From Chloroflexi bacterium HGW-Chloroflexi-10 (GTDB lineage Bacteria > Chloroflexota > Anaerolineae > Anaerolineales > Anaerolineaceae): a stretch of DNA of 64,000 nt. Numbering within the stretch: position 1 is the stretch's first letter; each line of letters starts with the position of its first letter. A program made the position numbers and the translations under genes. The notes below the pieces were generated by a model, which made no database searches, was not told where the DNA came from, and worked only from the letters and a program-made list of their open reading frames with translations. Below are positions 8,770 through 18,136 of the stretch, one piece after another. The stretch is from assembly GCA_002840755.1 (NCBI GenBank), contig PHBZ01000021.1, forward strand, positions 24,341 to 88,340. Direction: 5' to 3'.

Positions 8770-9294
8770 ATTAAGCCTGGTTTTGTCTAGCAGGATAATA
8801 ACCAATGCCAGAATTAATAATAGCAAACCGGCTGAGTCAAAAATGATAAAACGCCAGATGGAGGAGCGCAGCAGCATGTGTTCCAGGGAGGGGATACGAG
8901 TCAGAATAATACTTTCGCCGATCACACCGATTGCCTGCATGATGACTGCCTGAATCAGCGAGAGACGTTGACGCGTAGGATTCCAAATCGCAAAGAAATA
9001 AGGGACGTTCCACATCAGGAAAAGGATGCCGAAACCAGCTATGGCTACTTCACCTGGAGTACCAATTAGTTCATATGCATAGGTATAATGCTGGGGGAAA
9101 AGAAAAAAATCGATTCCCGCCTGAATATTAAAAAATAAAACAAAGCCTATTAAAGCTGTTGACCAAAATCTCTTTGACTGAAACCATCTCATAAAGAAAA
9201 GTATACCGGATGGATGCGGGATTCGGAAATAATCCTGGACTGGATTCAATCCAAAGAAAGTCTTCATTGTGTAACGATTGGTGGCAGTACTCAC
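8761..9294 (-). CDS. Hypothetical four-helix membrane protein
   Basis: Up to 177 residues with four predicted membrane helices: about residues 44-64, 84-104, 112-132 and 148-170. I do not recognise a family. The GTG at 9294 is the most upstream start. A Met before the first helix (MRWFQSKRFW, near residue 35) is an equally plausible start, and neither has a clear ribosome binding site. It follows the serine hydrolase gene on the same strand after 29 nt and may be the last member of the UvrA-like/serine hydrolase transcript. Confidence 0.55.
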   Translation of the reverse strand: MSTATNRYTMKTFFGLNPVQDYFRIPHPSGILFFMRWFQSKRFWSTALIGFVLFFNIQAGIDFFLFPQHYTYAYELIGTPGEVAIAGFGILFLMWNVPYFFAIWNPTRQRLSLIQAVIMQAIGVIGESIILTRIPSLEHMLLRSSIWRFIIFDSAGLLLLILALVIILLDKTRLNKK

Positions 9295-9323
9295 ATTTAA
9301 AACAATGGGAAAAGCTCAACCTT

Positions 9324-10376
9324 TTAGTTCTGAATGGCGGGTAAAATACACTTCTCTATCAGAAGCCAGCGATCGCGAGGTTTGCTGATTATAGAAGAAG
9401 CGATTGATACTACCAGATCTTTTTCAGGAATACAGCATATAACATTACCACCAGAACCCAATGCTGAAAATAGAAAAGCGTTATTTTCTCTTCTAAGCCA
9501 CCAAAGATAGCCGTAGCCAGATTCGGTGGAATGCAGCGCTGTGGACTCATCAATCCATGCTTCTGAAATAATCTGTTTACCATCCCAAATACCGCGATTC
9601 AGATATAGAAATCCAAAACGGACCATATCCCTGGGCGATATTGTTAGCCCCCAACCTCCTGTGGTGTAGCCGTTTGGATCTTTTCCCCATCCGGTTACAT
9701 TTTTTCCGAACACATTATCTAATGAAAATGATCCCATTTCATGATCCGGAATTTCTCGCATTCCAAGGGGTCGAAATAAGCGATCATTAGCAAACTCCCG
9801 GGCAGACAACCCTGTGGTGCGCGTTATGATGGCCGAAAGAAGGTGAGTTCCCGCGGTACAGTACTGGAATTTTCCAATCTGTCCATTTTGCCCCAACAGG
9901 TTTAGGATATAAGTTACCCAATCTGGTTGCCTTCGCAGTCTATCCAGTGGTTCGTATCCCATTTTATACTTCCAGGCAAATGGCGCAGTCATTGTGAGAA
10001 GATGTCTTATAGTAAGGGTACGTTTCTGAATATCATTGACACCGGGAATATATTCGGGAAAAAAATCCAGAATCTTCTGATCGACGCTATTGATAAAGCC
10101 CGCATCGATAGCAATGCCGATCAGGGCAGAAGTGAAACTTTTCGTCACGGATGCTACATTATGGGTATCAAAAGAACCAAACCCGTTGTAATATCTTTCA
10201 AAGACAATATACCCGCTCCTGACGACAACGATGCCATTAATATTTCTATATTGGGATTTCACCCTGTGGTCAAGATCGGTCAATTTTATAGGGTGCATAC
10301 CTAAGGATAGCGGCTCTGCAGTTCGCCACTCCTGTGTTGGCCAGTAATCCCTTTTAATGGTTGAAATGTTCATCAT
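9324..10376 (-). CDS. Serine hydrolase, beta-lactamase class C / penicillin-binding-like family
   Basis: 350-residue protein with the SxxK active-site motif in ASVTKSFTSALIG (about residue 79), so it is a class C beta-lactamase-like serine hydrolase or esterase. The second motif, normally YxN, is YCTAG (about 170), with Thr instead of Asn; the third appears as LGSGGNV near 319. There is no signal peptide, so it should be cytoplasmic. That argues for an esterase, amidase or lactonase rather than a resistance beta-lactamase. Its start overlaps the stop of the UvrA-like gene by 4 nt, so the two are translationally coupled. Confidence 0.85.
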   Translation of the reverse strand: MMNISTIKRDYWPTQEWRTAEPLSLGMHPIKLTDLDHRVKSQYRNINGIVVVRSGYIVFERYYNGFGSFDTHNVASVTKSFTSALIGIAIDAGFINSVDQKILDFFPEYIPGVNDIQKRTLTIRHLLTMTAPFAWKYKMGYEPLDRLRRQPDWVTYILNLLGQNGQIGKFQYCTAGTHLLSAIITRTTGLSAREFANDRLFRPLGMREIPDHEMGSFSLDNVFGKNVTGWGKDPNGYTTGGWGLTISPRDMVRFGFLYLNRGIWDGKQIISEAWIDESTALHSTESGYGYLWWLRRENNAFLFSALGSGGNVICCIPEKDLVVSIASSIISKPRDRWLLIEKCILPAIQN

Positions 10377-12856
10377 GAATTATCCGGGGTTGATCTGGGT
10401 AATTCTGCGCTTTTTACTTTGCAAAACAGATATCTCCCTGTTAGTGATTCGGGATACTTTTTCAAGGCAAGGGGTGAACCCTCAGCAATAATCTTTCCTC
10501 CTTCAACACCACCTCCCGGACCGAGTTCTATAATCCAGTCACATGATTCAAGAACGGCAGGATCGTGTTCAATCACAATGACAGAGTTTCCTTTTGCAAC
10601 CAGTTCGTCCAATAATTGGATGAGACTGGCCGTATCAAAAAGGCTAAGGCCTGTCGTAGGTTCATCCAAAATATAGAGAATATTACCTTTCCGTCGTCTG
10701 CCAATCTCTTTGGCTAGTTTGATTCTTTGCGCCTCACCTCCACTGATACTTGGAGTAGGTTGGCCCAGTTTTATATAGCCCATGCCAATCCGTTCCATTA
10801 TTTTTAATGTGGAAATGATGCCCGGGTGATCTTTGAAAATATCGACAGCTTCCGAAACAGTCATATCCAGAATATCGACGATATTTTTATCTTTGTATCT
10901 GACAGATAAGGCTTCCTGATTATATCTTCTCCCATGACATTCGTTGCAGGTGTGATGGATAAAGATATTACCGCCCAGCCAAATCTTTTCGCGACCGCTG
11001 CCGCCGCATACGGAACAAGCGCCTTTTGAGTTGAATGAAAAATGGCCCGCAGAAAGGTTTTGCTGTATCGCTTCCGGTTGTTTGGCAAACAAGGTGCGGA
11101 TTTTATCCCAAATACCTATATAAGATGCAGGATTGGAGTTTACATTTCTACCTATAGGTGCTTGTGATACCTCCGCATAACCGGAGATATGTTCTACACC
11201 TTCCAATTTTTCCGCGATTGTTTCAATGACAGATGTATCAGCATCGTCATCTATTTCATTTTCCTCCAAATCGGTTCCCCCGTTTTCCCATTGTTCATGA
11301 AAATAATCTTTTAGAAGCGGGACCAAGGTATCCGAAATAAGCGAGCTTTTTCCACTTCCGGAGACACCGGCAATTCCGACAAGGACTCCCAATGGGAATG
11401 ATGCCGTAACATCTTGTAGGTTGTTTGTTGCAGCATGCCGGATTGTCAGGTAAGTCGTTACTTTATCCATTAAATTCTTTTGAACGGGTGTTCTGACAGG
11501 CATTTGGACTTTACCGGAAAGATACTGACCAGTTATAGATTCATTGCATTGAAGCAGACCTGCCAAATCGCCTTGATAAACTATCTGTCCACCTTCTATA
11601 CCTGCTTTTGGTCCCATATCGATAATGTGTTCAGCTATTTCAATGGTATTCCTGTCGTGCTCTACCACAATAACCGTGTTCCCCAATTCCTTTAGAGCTC
11701 TTATCGATTTTAAAAGTTCGGCTTTTTCAGATTGATGCAATCCTACCGTTGGTTCGTCGAGAATGTAGATCAGTGAATCCATCTTAGAATCCAGATGAGA
11801 ATGCAGAAAGAGCCGCTGGATTTCTCCACCGGAAAGTGTTGGCATTTCTCTGTAAAGAGACAGATGACCCAGACGAGATTTAATTAAATTACTTGATTTG
11901 TTCAATATTTCTTTAAGAAGGTTTACCCCAAAGGATGTGAACGATTCTTGCTTTAATAAGTCATCTAGAAATTCCTGCAAATCAGAGATATTCATCTTCC
12001 CAAGTTCACCAATATGCCTGCCATTTAAAAATACCCTACGCGCTTCTTCTCCGATCCGGTATCCTTGACACTCAGAGCACACGGACATCGTGTAAATACC
12101 GCTTAAATCCTCATTACTCTTATAAAGACGACCTTGAAAGATTCTTGTCAGGCAATAGCTGCGTTTTTCATAATTGCTGTTTACATGATGACCATAGAGT
12201 ATGTCTTCCTTCACTTCATCAGGTATTTGCGAAAACGGCATTTTTAGGTAATTGTTAAATCTTTTGTGCAGCAAGTTGGCATAACCGGGGGTTATGCCAA
12301 CTGTGTCAAAAACCTGTTGAAGGGTTGTATGGTTGTCCGGAACCAGTTTTTTCATGTTAATTTCAAAGTACGCTCCCCGCCCAGAACACTTTATACACAT
12401 CCCATTTGGAGCATTATATGAAAAATAGCTGGCTGCCAGACGTTCTTCTGGATTTCCGCATTCGGTACAGATCAGGTTGTGACTCACAGGTTTTCCACAA
12501 CAGGAACAGGATATCCGCCCTTCAGCAGCATAAAAGACTCCAAGCAAATTTAAAATATTGGTTCTAGAACCTACGGTTGAACGCGGGTTGCTCTGCCGAA
12601 TAATACTCTGCTGTACCGCTATGGTTGGGCAGATGCCTGATATGCTGTCGAACTTATTCTCATCGTCTATTCCAGAAAGAAGGCCTAATGATTGCAAGTA
12701 TTGTCTGCGTCCCTCCTCGAAAATAATATCGAAGACAAGGCTGGATTTGCCTGAACCACTGACGCCAGTTGCCAAGATCAGTTTATTTTTAGGGATGGAG
12801 ATGTCAATTTCCTTGAGGTTATGGACTCGAGCGCCTTTTATGATGATGTTGTTCAT
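10373..12856 (-). CDS. Compact UvrA-like ABC ATPase (UvrA paralogue lacking the UvrB-binding domain)
   Basis: 827-residue tandem-ABC protein of the UvrA family. N-terminal half: Walker A GVSGSGKSSLVFD (about 33), first zinc module, signature LSGGEIQRL (about 345), Walker B YILDEPTVGLH. C-terminal half: Walker A GVSGSGKSSLISD (about 503), zinc module CSVCGGSG...CNECHGRRY, signature ISGGEAQRIKLA, Walker B YILDEPTTGLS. Between the CSCCG zinc module and the C-I-K-C-S-G-R-G motif only about 40 residues remain, where canonical UvrA has the roughly 100-residue UvrB-binding region. An acidic stretch (EENEIDDDAD) lies in the second half. Canonical nucleotide excision with UvrB is therefore unlikely; related short UvrA paralogues are linked to tolerance of DNA-binding drugs. 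Confidence 0.88.
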   Translation of the reverse strand: MNNIIIKGARVHNLKEIDISIPKNKLILATGVSGSGKSSLVFDIIFEEGRRQYLQSLGLLSGIDDENKFDSISGICPTIAVQQSIIRQSNPRSTVGSRTNILNLLGVFYAAEGRISCSCCGKPVSHNLICTECGNPEERLAASYFSYNAPNGMCIKCSGRGAYFEINMKKLVPDNHTTLQQVFDTVGITPGYANLLHKRFNNYLKMPFSQIPDEVKEDILYGHHVNSNYEKRSYCLTRIFQGRLYKSNEDLSGIYTMSVCSECQGYRIGEEARRVFLNGRHIGELGKMNISDLQEFLDDLLKQESFTSFGVNLLKEILNKSSNLIKSRLGHLSLYREMPTLSGGEIQRLFLHSHLDSKMDSLIYILDEPTVGLHQSEKAELLKSIRALKELGNTVIVVEHDRNTIEIAEHIIDMGPKAGIEGGQIVYQGDLAGLLQCNESITGQYLSGKVQMPVRTPVQKNLMDKVTTYLTIRHAATNNLQDVTASFPLGVLVGIAGVSGSGKSSLISDTLVPLLKDYFHEQWENGGTDLEENEIDDDADTSVIETIAEKLEGVEHISGYAEVSQAPIGRNVNSNPASYIGIWDKIRTLFAKQPEAIQQNLSAGHFSFNSKGACSVCGGSGREKIWLGGNIFIHHTCNECHGRRYNQEALSVRYKDKNIVDILDMTVSEAVDIFKDHPGIISTLKIMERIGMGYIKLGQPTPSISGGEAQRIKLAKEIGRRRKGNILYILDEPTTGLSLFDTASLIQLLDELVAKGNSVIVIEHDPAVLESCDWIIELGPGGGVEGGKIIAEGSPLALKKYPESLTGRYLFCKVKSAELPRSTPDNS

Positions 12857-12956
12857 TCGTTCACCTTGAGATAATTGCTATTGAGCGTGCCTATTAATTA
12901 TAAACAATTATCTTCCACTACCGGTAAGACTTGCTATGCTATTTGAGTAAGGCGAT

Positions 12957-12996
12957 AAAAAAGAACCGGTGAATATCCCCTCACCGGTTCTTTTTT
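12957..12996. terminator. Bidirectional terminator after gpmA
   Basis: Perfect 16-bp stem AAAAAAGAACCGGTGA / TCACCGGTTCTTTTTT with an 8-nt loop. Both strands have T-runs; it serves gpmA on the minus strand. Confidence 0.9.
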
Positions 12997-13010
12997 ATAA
13001 CAGAAGAAAT

Positions 13011-13757
13011 TTACTTTGCTTTGCCCTGGTTGGCTACTGCGTCCATTGCTTTTTGAATGGCTTCCTGATCGCCAAGGTAGTAATGTTTGATTGGATTAAG
13101 GTTTTCATCCAATTCATACACCAACGGCACACCGGTTGGAATATTCAGTCCGATAATTTCCTGCTCGGATATGTTATCGAGGTGTTTTACCAAAGCGCGC
13201 AGACTGTTGCCATGAGCCACAATTACTACACGCTGGCCTTCTTTAATCTTTGGAGCGATGACATCATTCCACATTGGCAGGAAACGCGCTACAGTATCTT
13301 TAAGACATTCTGTGGCGGGAAGTTGCTCTTCACTGAGACTTTTATAGCGTGGATCATGACCGGGAAAGCGAGGATCAGATTTTTCTAAAGGCGGCGGGGT
13401 GATATCATAGCTGCGCCTCCAGATTTTTACCTGATCTTCACCATATTTTGCAGCGGTTTCGGCTTTGTTGAGACCCTGCAGAGCACCGTAATGACGTTCA
13501 TTCAAGCGCCAATCGCGAATAACCGGAACCCACATCTGATCCAATTCATCCAAAACAATCCACAGTGTACGAATTGCACGTTTTAAGACGGAGGTATAAG
13601 CGATATCAAAGACATAACCTTCTTTTTTGAGTACCTCACCACCGGTTTTGGCTTCTGTACGTCCTTTATCAGAAAGCTCCACATCGGTCCAACCTGTAAA
13701 GAGGTTGGCTTTATTCCATTCACTTTCACCGTGTCGAATTAATACAAGTTTATACAT
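13011..13757 (-). CDS. gpmA: 2,3-bisphosphoglycerate-dependent phosphoglycerate mutase
   Basis: Interconverts 3- and 2-phosphoglycerate in glycolysis. 248 residues, the usual length for dPGM. The catalytic His sits in [11 protein letters not shown] (R8-H9-G10). Other motifs are [23 protein letters not shown] with the family Glu and substrate-binding residues, and the second catalytic His in [12 protein letters not shown] (about 185). AAGGAA precedes the ATG. A monocistronic gene followed by a strong terminator. Confidence 0.96.
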   Translation of the reverse strand: MYKLVLIRHGESEWNKANLFTGWTDVELSDKGRTEAKTGGEVLKKEGYVFDIAYTSVLKRAIRTLWIVLDELDQMWVPVIRDWRLNERHYGALQGLNKAETAAKYGEDQVKIWRRSYDITPPPLEKSDPRFPGHDPRYKSLSEEQLPATECLKDTVARFLPMWNDVIAPKIKEGQRVVIVAHGNSLRALVKHLDNISEQEIIGLNIPTGVPLVYELDENLNPIKHYYLGDQEAIQKAMDAVANQGKAK

Positions 13758-13813
13758 ATTACATTCCTTTTTAGAAAATTATGATCAGTTCAATTAGAAC
13801 TATTTTAACCGAA

Positions 13814-14479
13814 TTAAGTCTTTAAGCTTTGTTTTTTTCCGTAGATAGCAAAGAACAATGACATTCCGACCGTAAACACGCCCATCAAAATAAAGGCATC
13901 CTGCCATAAGCGGATGGGGAAAAGGCGGATGAGGGTGTCTGAATAATAGAATAACCAGGTATCACCGGTAAAAAATACTTTATGAAAGGCTGTAAACAAT
14001 GCATCGAAGCTTATGGCTACTCCCGCCAGTACCGCCCCGATCAGAATGAGAGTTAACCAACCACCCCGAGAAAGCCCCGCCCATAACTGCTGCGTCCATT
14101 TTCGGAGTATGGCCCAAAGAATAATCGCCAGGTAAAGAATTACCAAGCCATAAAATATTCTCAAGGTAGCTTGCACGAGGATCTTCACATCCAACATGTG
14201 GCTGACTTCACGTTCGTTATAAATTGGTTGGCCATTTTCAAATGCCAGATTTGCCAAGAAGTCCGGATCACCCTCATTGAACATATACTCAATGGAAAGT
14301 GAACCCCATTTAAGGCGTTCCTGAGTGGAAAACCCATAGTTGTCCGGCGGAAAATTTGGAAAATTGTACTCAAACATGAGGAATAATGGATTGAAGAGCA
14401 AACGGATGGAAAGCATGATCAAGACATAAGGAAGGGATATGGTAATCAGCCAACTGGTAAGGTTTTGAAAACGATTCAT
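13814..14479 (-). CDS. DUF1461 (TIGR01906-like) integral membrane protein
   Basis: 221-residue membrane protein with an N-terminal helix, an extracellular segment (about 30-95), and three C-terminal helices. It carries the pattern of the DUF1461/TIGR01906 family: an acidic/aromatic F-N-x-x-P region, then FDALFTAFHKVFF, W-L-F-Y-Y-S-D-T-L-I, and LFPIRLWQDAF. The function of the family is unknown. Its ATG overlaps the TGA of the upstream spermidine-synthase-like gene (14476-14479), so it is the second gene of that operon. Confidence 0.75.
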   Translation of the reverse strand: MNRFQNLTSWLITISLPYVLIMLSIRLLFNPLFLMFEYNFPNFPPDNYGFSTQERLKWGSLSIEYMFNEGDPDFLANLAFENGQPIYNEREVSHMLDVKILVQATLRIFYGLVILYLAIILWAILRKWTQQLWAGLSRGGWLTLILIGAVLAGVAISFDALFTAFHKVFFTGDTWLFYYSDTLIRLFPIRLWQDAFILMGVFTVGMSLFFAIYGKKQSLKT

Positions 14480-16029
14480 TGTAAGCTCTCTAAATCTCCA
14501 CTAAGGAAAAAGTTAACGATCATGGAATTGGTTAACCAGGTGATAGGCGCTTTGTCATCGGTAAAAACGACTGATTTAACGGGAGGTGTCTGCATATTTT
14601 GCAAGGTAACAGCCATTGTTTCCATCAACAATGGGTGGGTTTGTTGTTGGGTGGATAAATATTGAAAATTATCCATCAGATTTTCAGCGGTTGTGGGCTG
14701 GACACTGGCGAAAATGATCGAATTAAATGAACCGGGTAAATCCATTACGTGAATTGTTGGAAATACATCCAGAAGGGTTGACCCGAGTGTGTCGATTAAG
14801 CGACGGTCATTTGGACCACGGCCGACATTTATAACCATTACCCCATCTTTGGTTAAATGATCGCGAACAATTTGAAAAAATTCCGTGGTGGTAAGATGCC
14901 ATGGTATATAAGGAGGACGGTAAGCATCCACGCTGATGATGTTATAGGTACTTTTGGATGTGGAAAGACCCCAGCGTCCATCCTGCGCATAGGCATTAAG
15001 ATTGGGCATGGTCATGTCGAAATAAGTTTGAGCAGTCCGGATAATTTTTGAATCAATTTCGTATCCGTCAATAATAATGTTGGGGTAGACTTCACTGGCT
15101 TGCCGAGCGGTAGTACCTGCGGCCAGACCAACGATAGCCATGGATGTGATTGATTGTGGATTTATTGGCGCCTGATTAAAAAAAGGGGCCACAAGAACCT
15201 GTTCCCATGGGCCATGATAATTTAATTGTTCAGGGTGGTAAATAGAGTGAACACCCTGGCCGTCATTCAGGCGTAGGAGGTGATAGCCTTCGACTTCCAG
15301 GACCTGAATATAATTGTACGAAGATTCAGTTTCGTAAATCATCCCTGTAGCAGTTTTATCGTTTCCACGAGTTCCGTAAATTGCCAAGAGTACGATAATT
15401 ATAGGCATCCAGGCAAACTTTAAAAGTTTTTTCCATCCGGATGAGACTCCCAATCCAATCAGTGCCGTCAATAGAAGAATGGAACCCAATACCAGGAAAG
15501 TACGGTAAGTACCAATAATGGGAACGAGGAGGATATCTGGGATAAATGTTCCAATAAATGATCCCAGAGTGGAAGTGGCATAAATGCGTCCCGCGATTGT
15601 CCCAGCCTGGCGGGTGTCTGATAATGCCAGGCGAATGGCAAAGGGGGAAGCCATACCCATAAGGCTGACCGGAATGATAAACAGGATCATGACGACGACA
15701 AACGAACCGATCAGGTTTCCCATCCAGAGTTCATCAAATGCCTGGGAGGCAAACCGCAGAATGGGGCGGGAGGCCAACGGTACTAGGGCTACGGTTAACC
15801 CGGCCCAGGAAAGGATTGAGAATAAGGTTGGGTAATACGGCGAGCGATCCGCCCATTTGCCCCCAATAAAGTAGCCCACAGTTAAATAAATGAGAATTAA
15901 GCCGATGATAGAGGCCCAGACCAGATTACTTGTGCCAAAGTAATTTCCCAACAAACGCGATGCGGCCATTTCAACCGCCAGGCTAGCCATGCCTGAGATG
16001 AAAACAGTGATGTAGAGGTATTTTCGCAT
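14476..16029 (-). CDS. Fused membrane / spermidine synthase-like protein
   Basis: 517 residues. The N-terminal half has about six to seven membrane helices (residues 1-210, MFS/SpeE-fusion type, starting MASLAVEMAASRLL). The C-terminal half is a spermidine-synthase-like Rossmann methyltransferase fold, with MAIVGLAAGTTARQ as glycine-rich loop, IIDGYEIDSKI as acidic motif II, and YNIISVDAYRPPYIPWHLTT as the segment near the active site. Such fusions are common in environmental bacteria and their polyamine activity is rarely proven. A TATAAT box ends 7 nt before the ATG, so the transcript is probably leaderless. Operon with the DUF1461 gene. Confidence 0.82.
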   Translation of the reverse strand: MRKYLYITVFISGMASLAVEMAASRLLGNYFGTSNLVWASIIGLILIYLTVGYFIGGKWADRSPYYPTLFSILSWAGLTVALVPLASRPILRFASQAFDELWMGNLIGSFVVVMILFIIPVSLMGMASPFAIRLALSDTRQAGTIAGRIYATSTLGSFIGTFIPDILLVPIIGTYRTFLVLGSILLLTALIGLGVSSGWKKLLKFAWMPIIIVLLAIYGTRGNDKTATGMIYETESSYNYIQVLEVEGYHLLRLNDGQGVHSIYHPEQLNYHGPWEQVLVAPFFNQAPINPQSITSMAIVGLAAGTTARQASEVYPNIIIDGYEIDSKIIRTAQTYFDMTMPNLNAYAQDGRWGLSTSKSTYNIISVDAYRPPYIPWHLTTTEFFQIVRDHLTKDGVMVINVGRGPNDRRLIDTLGSTLLDVFPTIHVMDLPGSFNSIIFASVQPTTAENLMDNFQYLSTQQQTHPLLMETMAVTLQNMQTPPVKSVVFTDDKAPITWLTNSMIVNFFLSGDLESLQ

Positions 16030-16036
16030 ACCTCAA

Positions 16037-16042
16037 ATTATA
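16037..16042 (-). promoter_or_regulatory. -10 box of the spermidine-synthase-like gene (leaderless candidate)
   Basis: TATAAT on the minus strand with a 7-nt spacer to the ATG at 16029. Transcription would begin at or within 1-2 nt of the start codon. Confidence 0.6.
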
Positions 16043-16112
16043 CCGTAAGGGGGGAAAAGATTAGGGAAAAATGGAATGTATTGGTTGTAACAGCGTATGG
16101 ATACTCGATCTC

Positions 16113-16380
16113 GAAACACAGTTTCTCGCGGAGCGAATGGGGGGTGAGTTTCTCGTACAGCGAATGGAGGTGGTATTACTTGGGGCAGGTTGAGTTTGGA
16201 ATAGGGTTACGTGAGTTCGAAACACAGTTTCTCGCAGAGCAAATGGAGGTGGTGTACCATGGAGCGGGTTGAGTTTGGGATTTGGTAGATTGAGCTCGAA
16301 ACACAGTTTCTCGCAGAGCAAAAGAGGTTGGTTTCTCGCAGAGTGAATGAGAGTGGTTTCTCACAGAGCAAAACAGGAGG
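16113..16380. repeat. Degenerate tandem repeat, six copies of a GTTTCTCGCAGAGC core
   Basis: Core copies begin at 16121, 16148, 16227, 16306, 16331 and 16356, spaced 27, 79, 79, 25 and 25 nt. The two 79-nt units (16148-16226 and 16227-16305) are clearly homologous along their whole length. The last three copies are 25-nt units. Three copies are preceded by GAAAC-ACA-GTTTC, a short palindrome at 16113, 16219 and 16298, giving hairpin potential. The block occupies most of the roughly 420-nt gap between two divergent genes. Spurious Arg/Cys/Ser-rich frames run through it on the minus strand; I see no gene here. Confidence 0.85.
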
Positions 16381-16427
16381 ATCGTGGAGAAAAATTGGGT
16401 TGATGTAGAAATGGGATCAGCTCGTTG

Positions 16428-16433
16428 TATAAT
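16428..16433 (+). promoter_or_regulatory. -10 box for the NAD(P)HX repair gene
   Basis: TATAAT, 20 nt before the ATG at 16454, with GGAGG between them (leadered transcript). No good -35 at 17 nt. Confidence 0.5.
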
Positions 16434-16453
16434 TAAGAGAAAATGGAGGGCTT

Positions 16454-18067
16454 ATGAAACTGGTCACCGTAGCAGAGATGAAGGCGATTGAGCAGGAAGC
16501 TGATTCCAAAGGTGTATCTTATGTTGTTATGATGGAACGGGCCGGCGCCGGAGTCGCACGGGCTGTTCAGGGGTTGCTTGGAACATCCGATGAAGGTAAA
16601 GTACTGGCATTGGTAGGAAGTGGTAATAATGGTGGTGATGGTTTAATTGCCTTGACAGTTCTGGCAGATTGGGGTTTCCAGGTGCAAGCCTACATGGCAA
16701 AAACAGGAAGCCATGCATCATTTGTAGAACAGTTGACAAAAAAAGGTGGTCAGGTACTCTATTATGATCAGGATGAAAATTGTGCACAGTTAAAAACCTG
16801 GTTAGAAGACGATCCAATTTTAATTGATAGCTTATTAGGTACTGGAATTCGGTTACCGTTGAGTGAAGCTTATGCTGAGATATTAAAAACAGCCACTCTG
16901 TTTACAGAGAGGTTAACCGTGGTGGCTGTCGATTGTCCATCCGGTGTGGATTGTGATTCAGGCGAATGTGCAGAAAACACACTTGCAGCAGATCTGACCT
17001 TGTGTATGCAAGCGGTGAAACTTGGATTGTTGTCATTTCCAGCATACCAATATGTTGGTCACCTTGATGTAATCAGTTTGGATTTACCTGATAATCTAGA
17101 TAGTGAAATGGCGGTAATTCGTGAAGTCGCGGATGCGGATTGCGTGCGGCGATTACTACCTAAACGTCCATTACAAGCGAACAAAGGCACTTTTGGAACC
17201 TCGATGGTGGTGGCAGGATCGATAAATTATACGGGGGCTGCCTTACTTGCCGGACAAGCTGCCTATCGGATTGGATGTGGATTGGTGCGGATGGCTGTAC
17301 CTGGCCCCTTATATACAGCGTTGGCTGGAATATTTCCGGAGGCAACCTGGTTATTATTACCCCATGAAATGGGAGTAATTCATTCCAGCGCCGCGAGTCT
17401 GGTTCAACAAAATCTTGAAAAAGTTACAGCTTTATTGCTTGGTCCCGGGTGGGGCCTTGAGGATACGACCCGTGAATTTTTAGAGAGAATTCTGCTGGGC
17501 AAATCATCCAGCCAGAAAAAGAGAAACGGGATTGGTTTCGTAATGATGGATAGCGAAGAAGAAATACTATCTGAAAGATATTTGCCCCCACTGGTAATTG
17601 ATGCCGACGGACTAAAATTGCTTACCCGCATTCCTGATTGGACAAAGATTATTCCGCCCAATACAGTTTTAACGCCACATCCCGGGGAGATGTCGGTATT
17701 AACTGAATTATCTGTGGAAGAAATTCAAAAAAACCGATTGGAAATTGCCAGCAAATATGCGAGAGAGTGGGGCCACATCGTTGTTTTAAAAGGAGCATTG
17801 ACTGTGGTGGCTGCTCCGGATGGCCGTATAACCGTTATGCCGGTTGCTAATCCAGCGTTAGCTCGAGCCGGTACGGGAGATGTGTTAGCAGGTTTGATCA
17901 CTGGGATGATTGCACAGGGGATCCCGTCTTACGACGCGGCTGTTGGGGCTGTTTATGTTCACGCACAGGCAGGGGTGGAGGCGGCAGAAAAAATTGGACA
18001 TCCTGCTGCAGTATTAGCCAGAGATGTTATGAATGCTGTGCCATTGGCACTGGCAAGGTTGGGATAG
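16454..18067 (+). CDS. nnr: Bifunctional NAD(P)H-hydrate repair enzyme (epimerase + ADP-dependent dehydratase)
   Basis: 537-residue fusion that repairs hydrated NAD(P)H. The N-terminal NnrE/YjeF_N epimerase domain (1-215) has GSGNNGGDGLIAL, the loop SLLGTGIRLPLS, and VDCPSGVDCDSG with the catalytic Asp region. The C-terminal ribokinase-like NnrD dehydratase (about 235-535) has FGTSMVVAGSINYTGA, LLGPGWGLE, VIDADGLKLL, TPHPGEMSVL, and NPALARAGTGDVLAGLI, the last being the ADP-binding/catalytic signature. GGAGGGC precedes the ATG. A short insertion rich in charged residues (about 355-378, SSQKKRNG) interrupts the C-terminal domain. Monocistronic and followed by a terminator. Confidence 0.95.
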   Translation: MKLVTVAEMKAIEQEADSKGVSYVVMMERAGAGVARAVQGLLGTSDEGKVLALVGSGNNGGDGLIALTVLADWGFQVQAYMAKTGSHASFVEQLTKKGGQVLYYDQDENCAQLKTWLEDDPILIDSLLGTGIRLPLSEAYAEILKTATLFTERLTVVAVDCPSGVDCDSGECAENTLAADLTLCMQAVKLGLLSFPAYQYVGHLDVISLDLPDNLDSEMAVIREVADADCVRRLLPKRPLQANKGTFGTSMVVAGSINYTGAALLAGQAAYRIGCGLVRMAVPGPLYTALAGIFPEATWLLLPHEMGVIHSSAASLVQQNLEKVTALLLGPGWGLEDTTREFLERILLGKSSSQKKRNGIGFVMMDSEEEILSERYLPPLVIDADGLKLLTRIPDWTKIIPPNTVLTPHPGEMSVLTELSVEEIQKNRLEIASKYAREWGHIVVLKGALTVVAAPDGRITVMPVANPALARAGTGDVLAGLITGMIAQGIPSYDAAVGAVYVHAQAGVEAAEKIGHPAAVLARDVMNAVPLALARLG

Positions 18068-18091
18068 ACTATATAATTTTTGGAAATAGAA

Positions 18092-18124
18092 AAAGCGGCT
18101 GCCTCGATTTCAGGCAGCCGCTTT
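18092..18124. terminator. Bidirectional terminator between nnr and ytxH-like gene
   Basis: 13-bp stem AAAGCGGCTGCCT / AGGCAGCCGCTTT with a 7-nt loop. T-tracts are short on both sides. Confidence 0.8.
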
Positions 18125-18136
18125 CGTTTAAGTGAC

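Noticed and set aside
16061..16364. Two minus-strand open frames rich in Arg, Cys, Ser and Pro through the repeat region
   Set aside because: They are translations of the tandem repeat, have no ribosome binding site, and overlap each other in different frames.
16113..16380. Possible CRISPR array
   Set aside because: Spacing is irregular (25, 27, 79 nt), the spacers are themselves repeated, and no cas genes are nearby.
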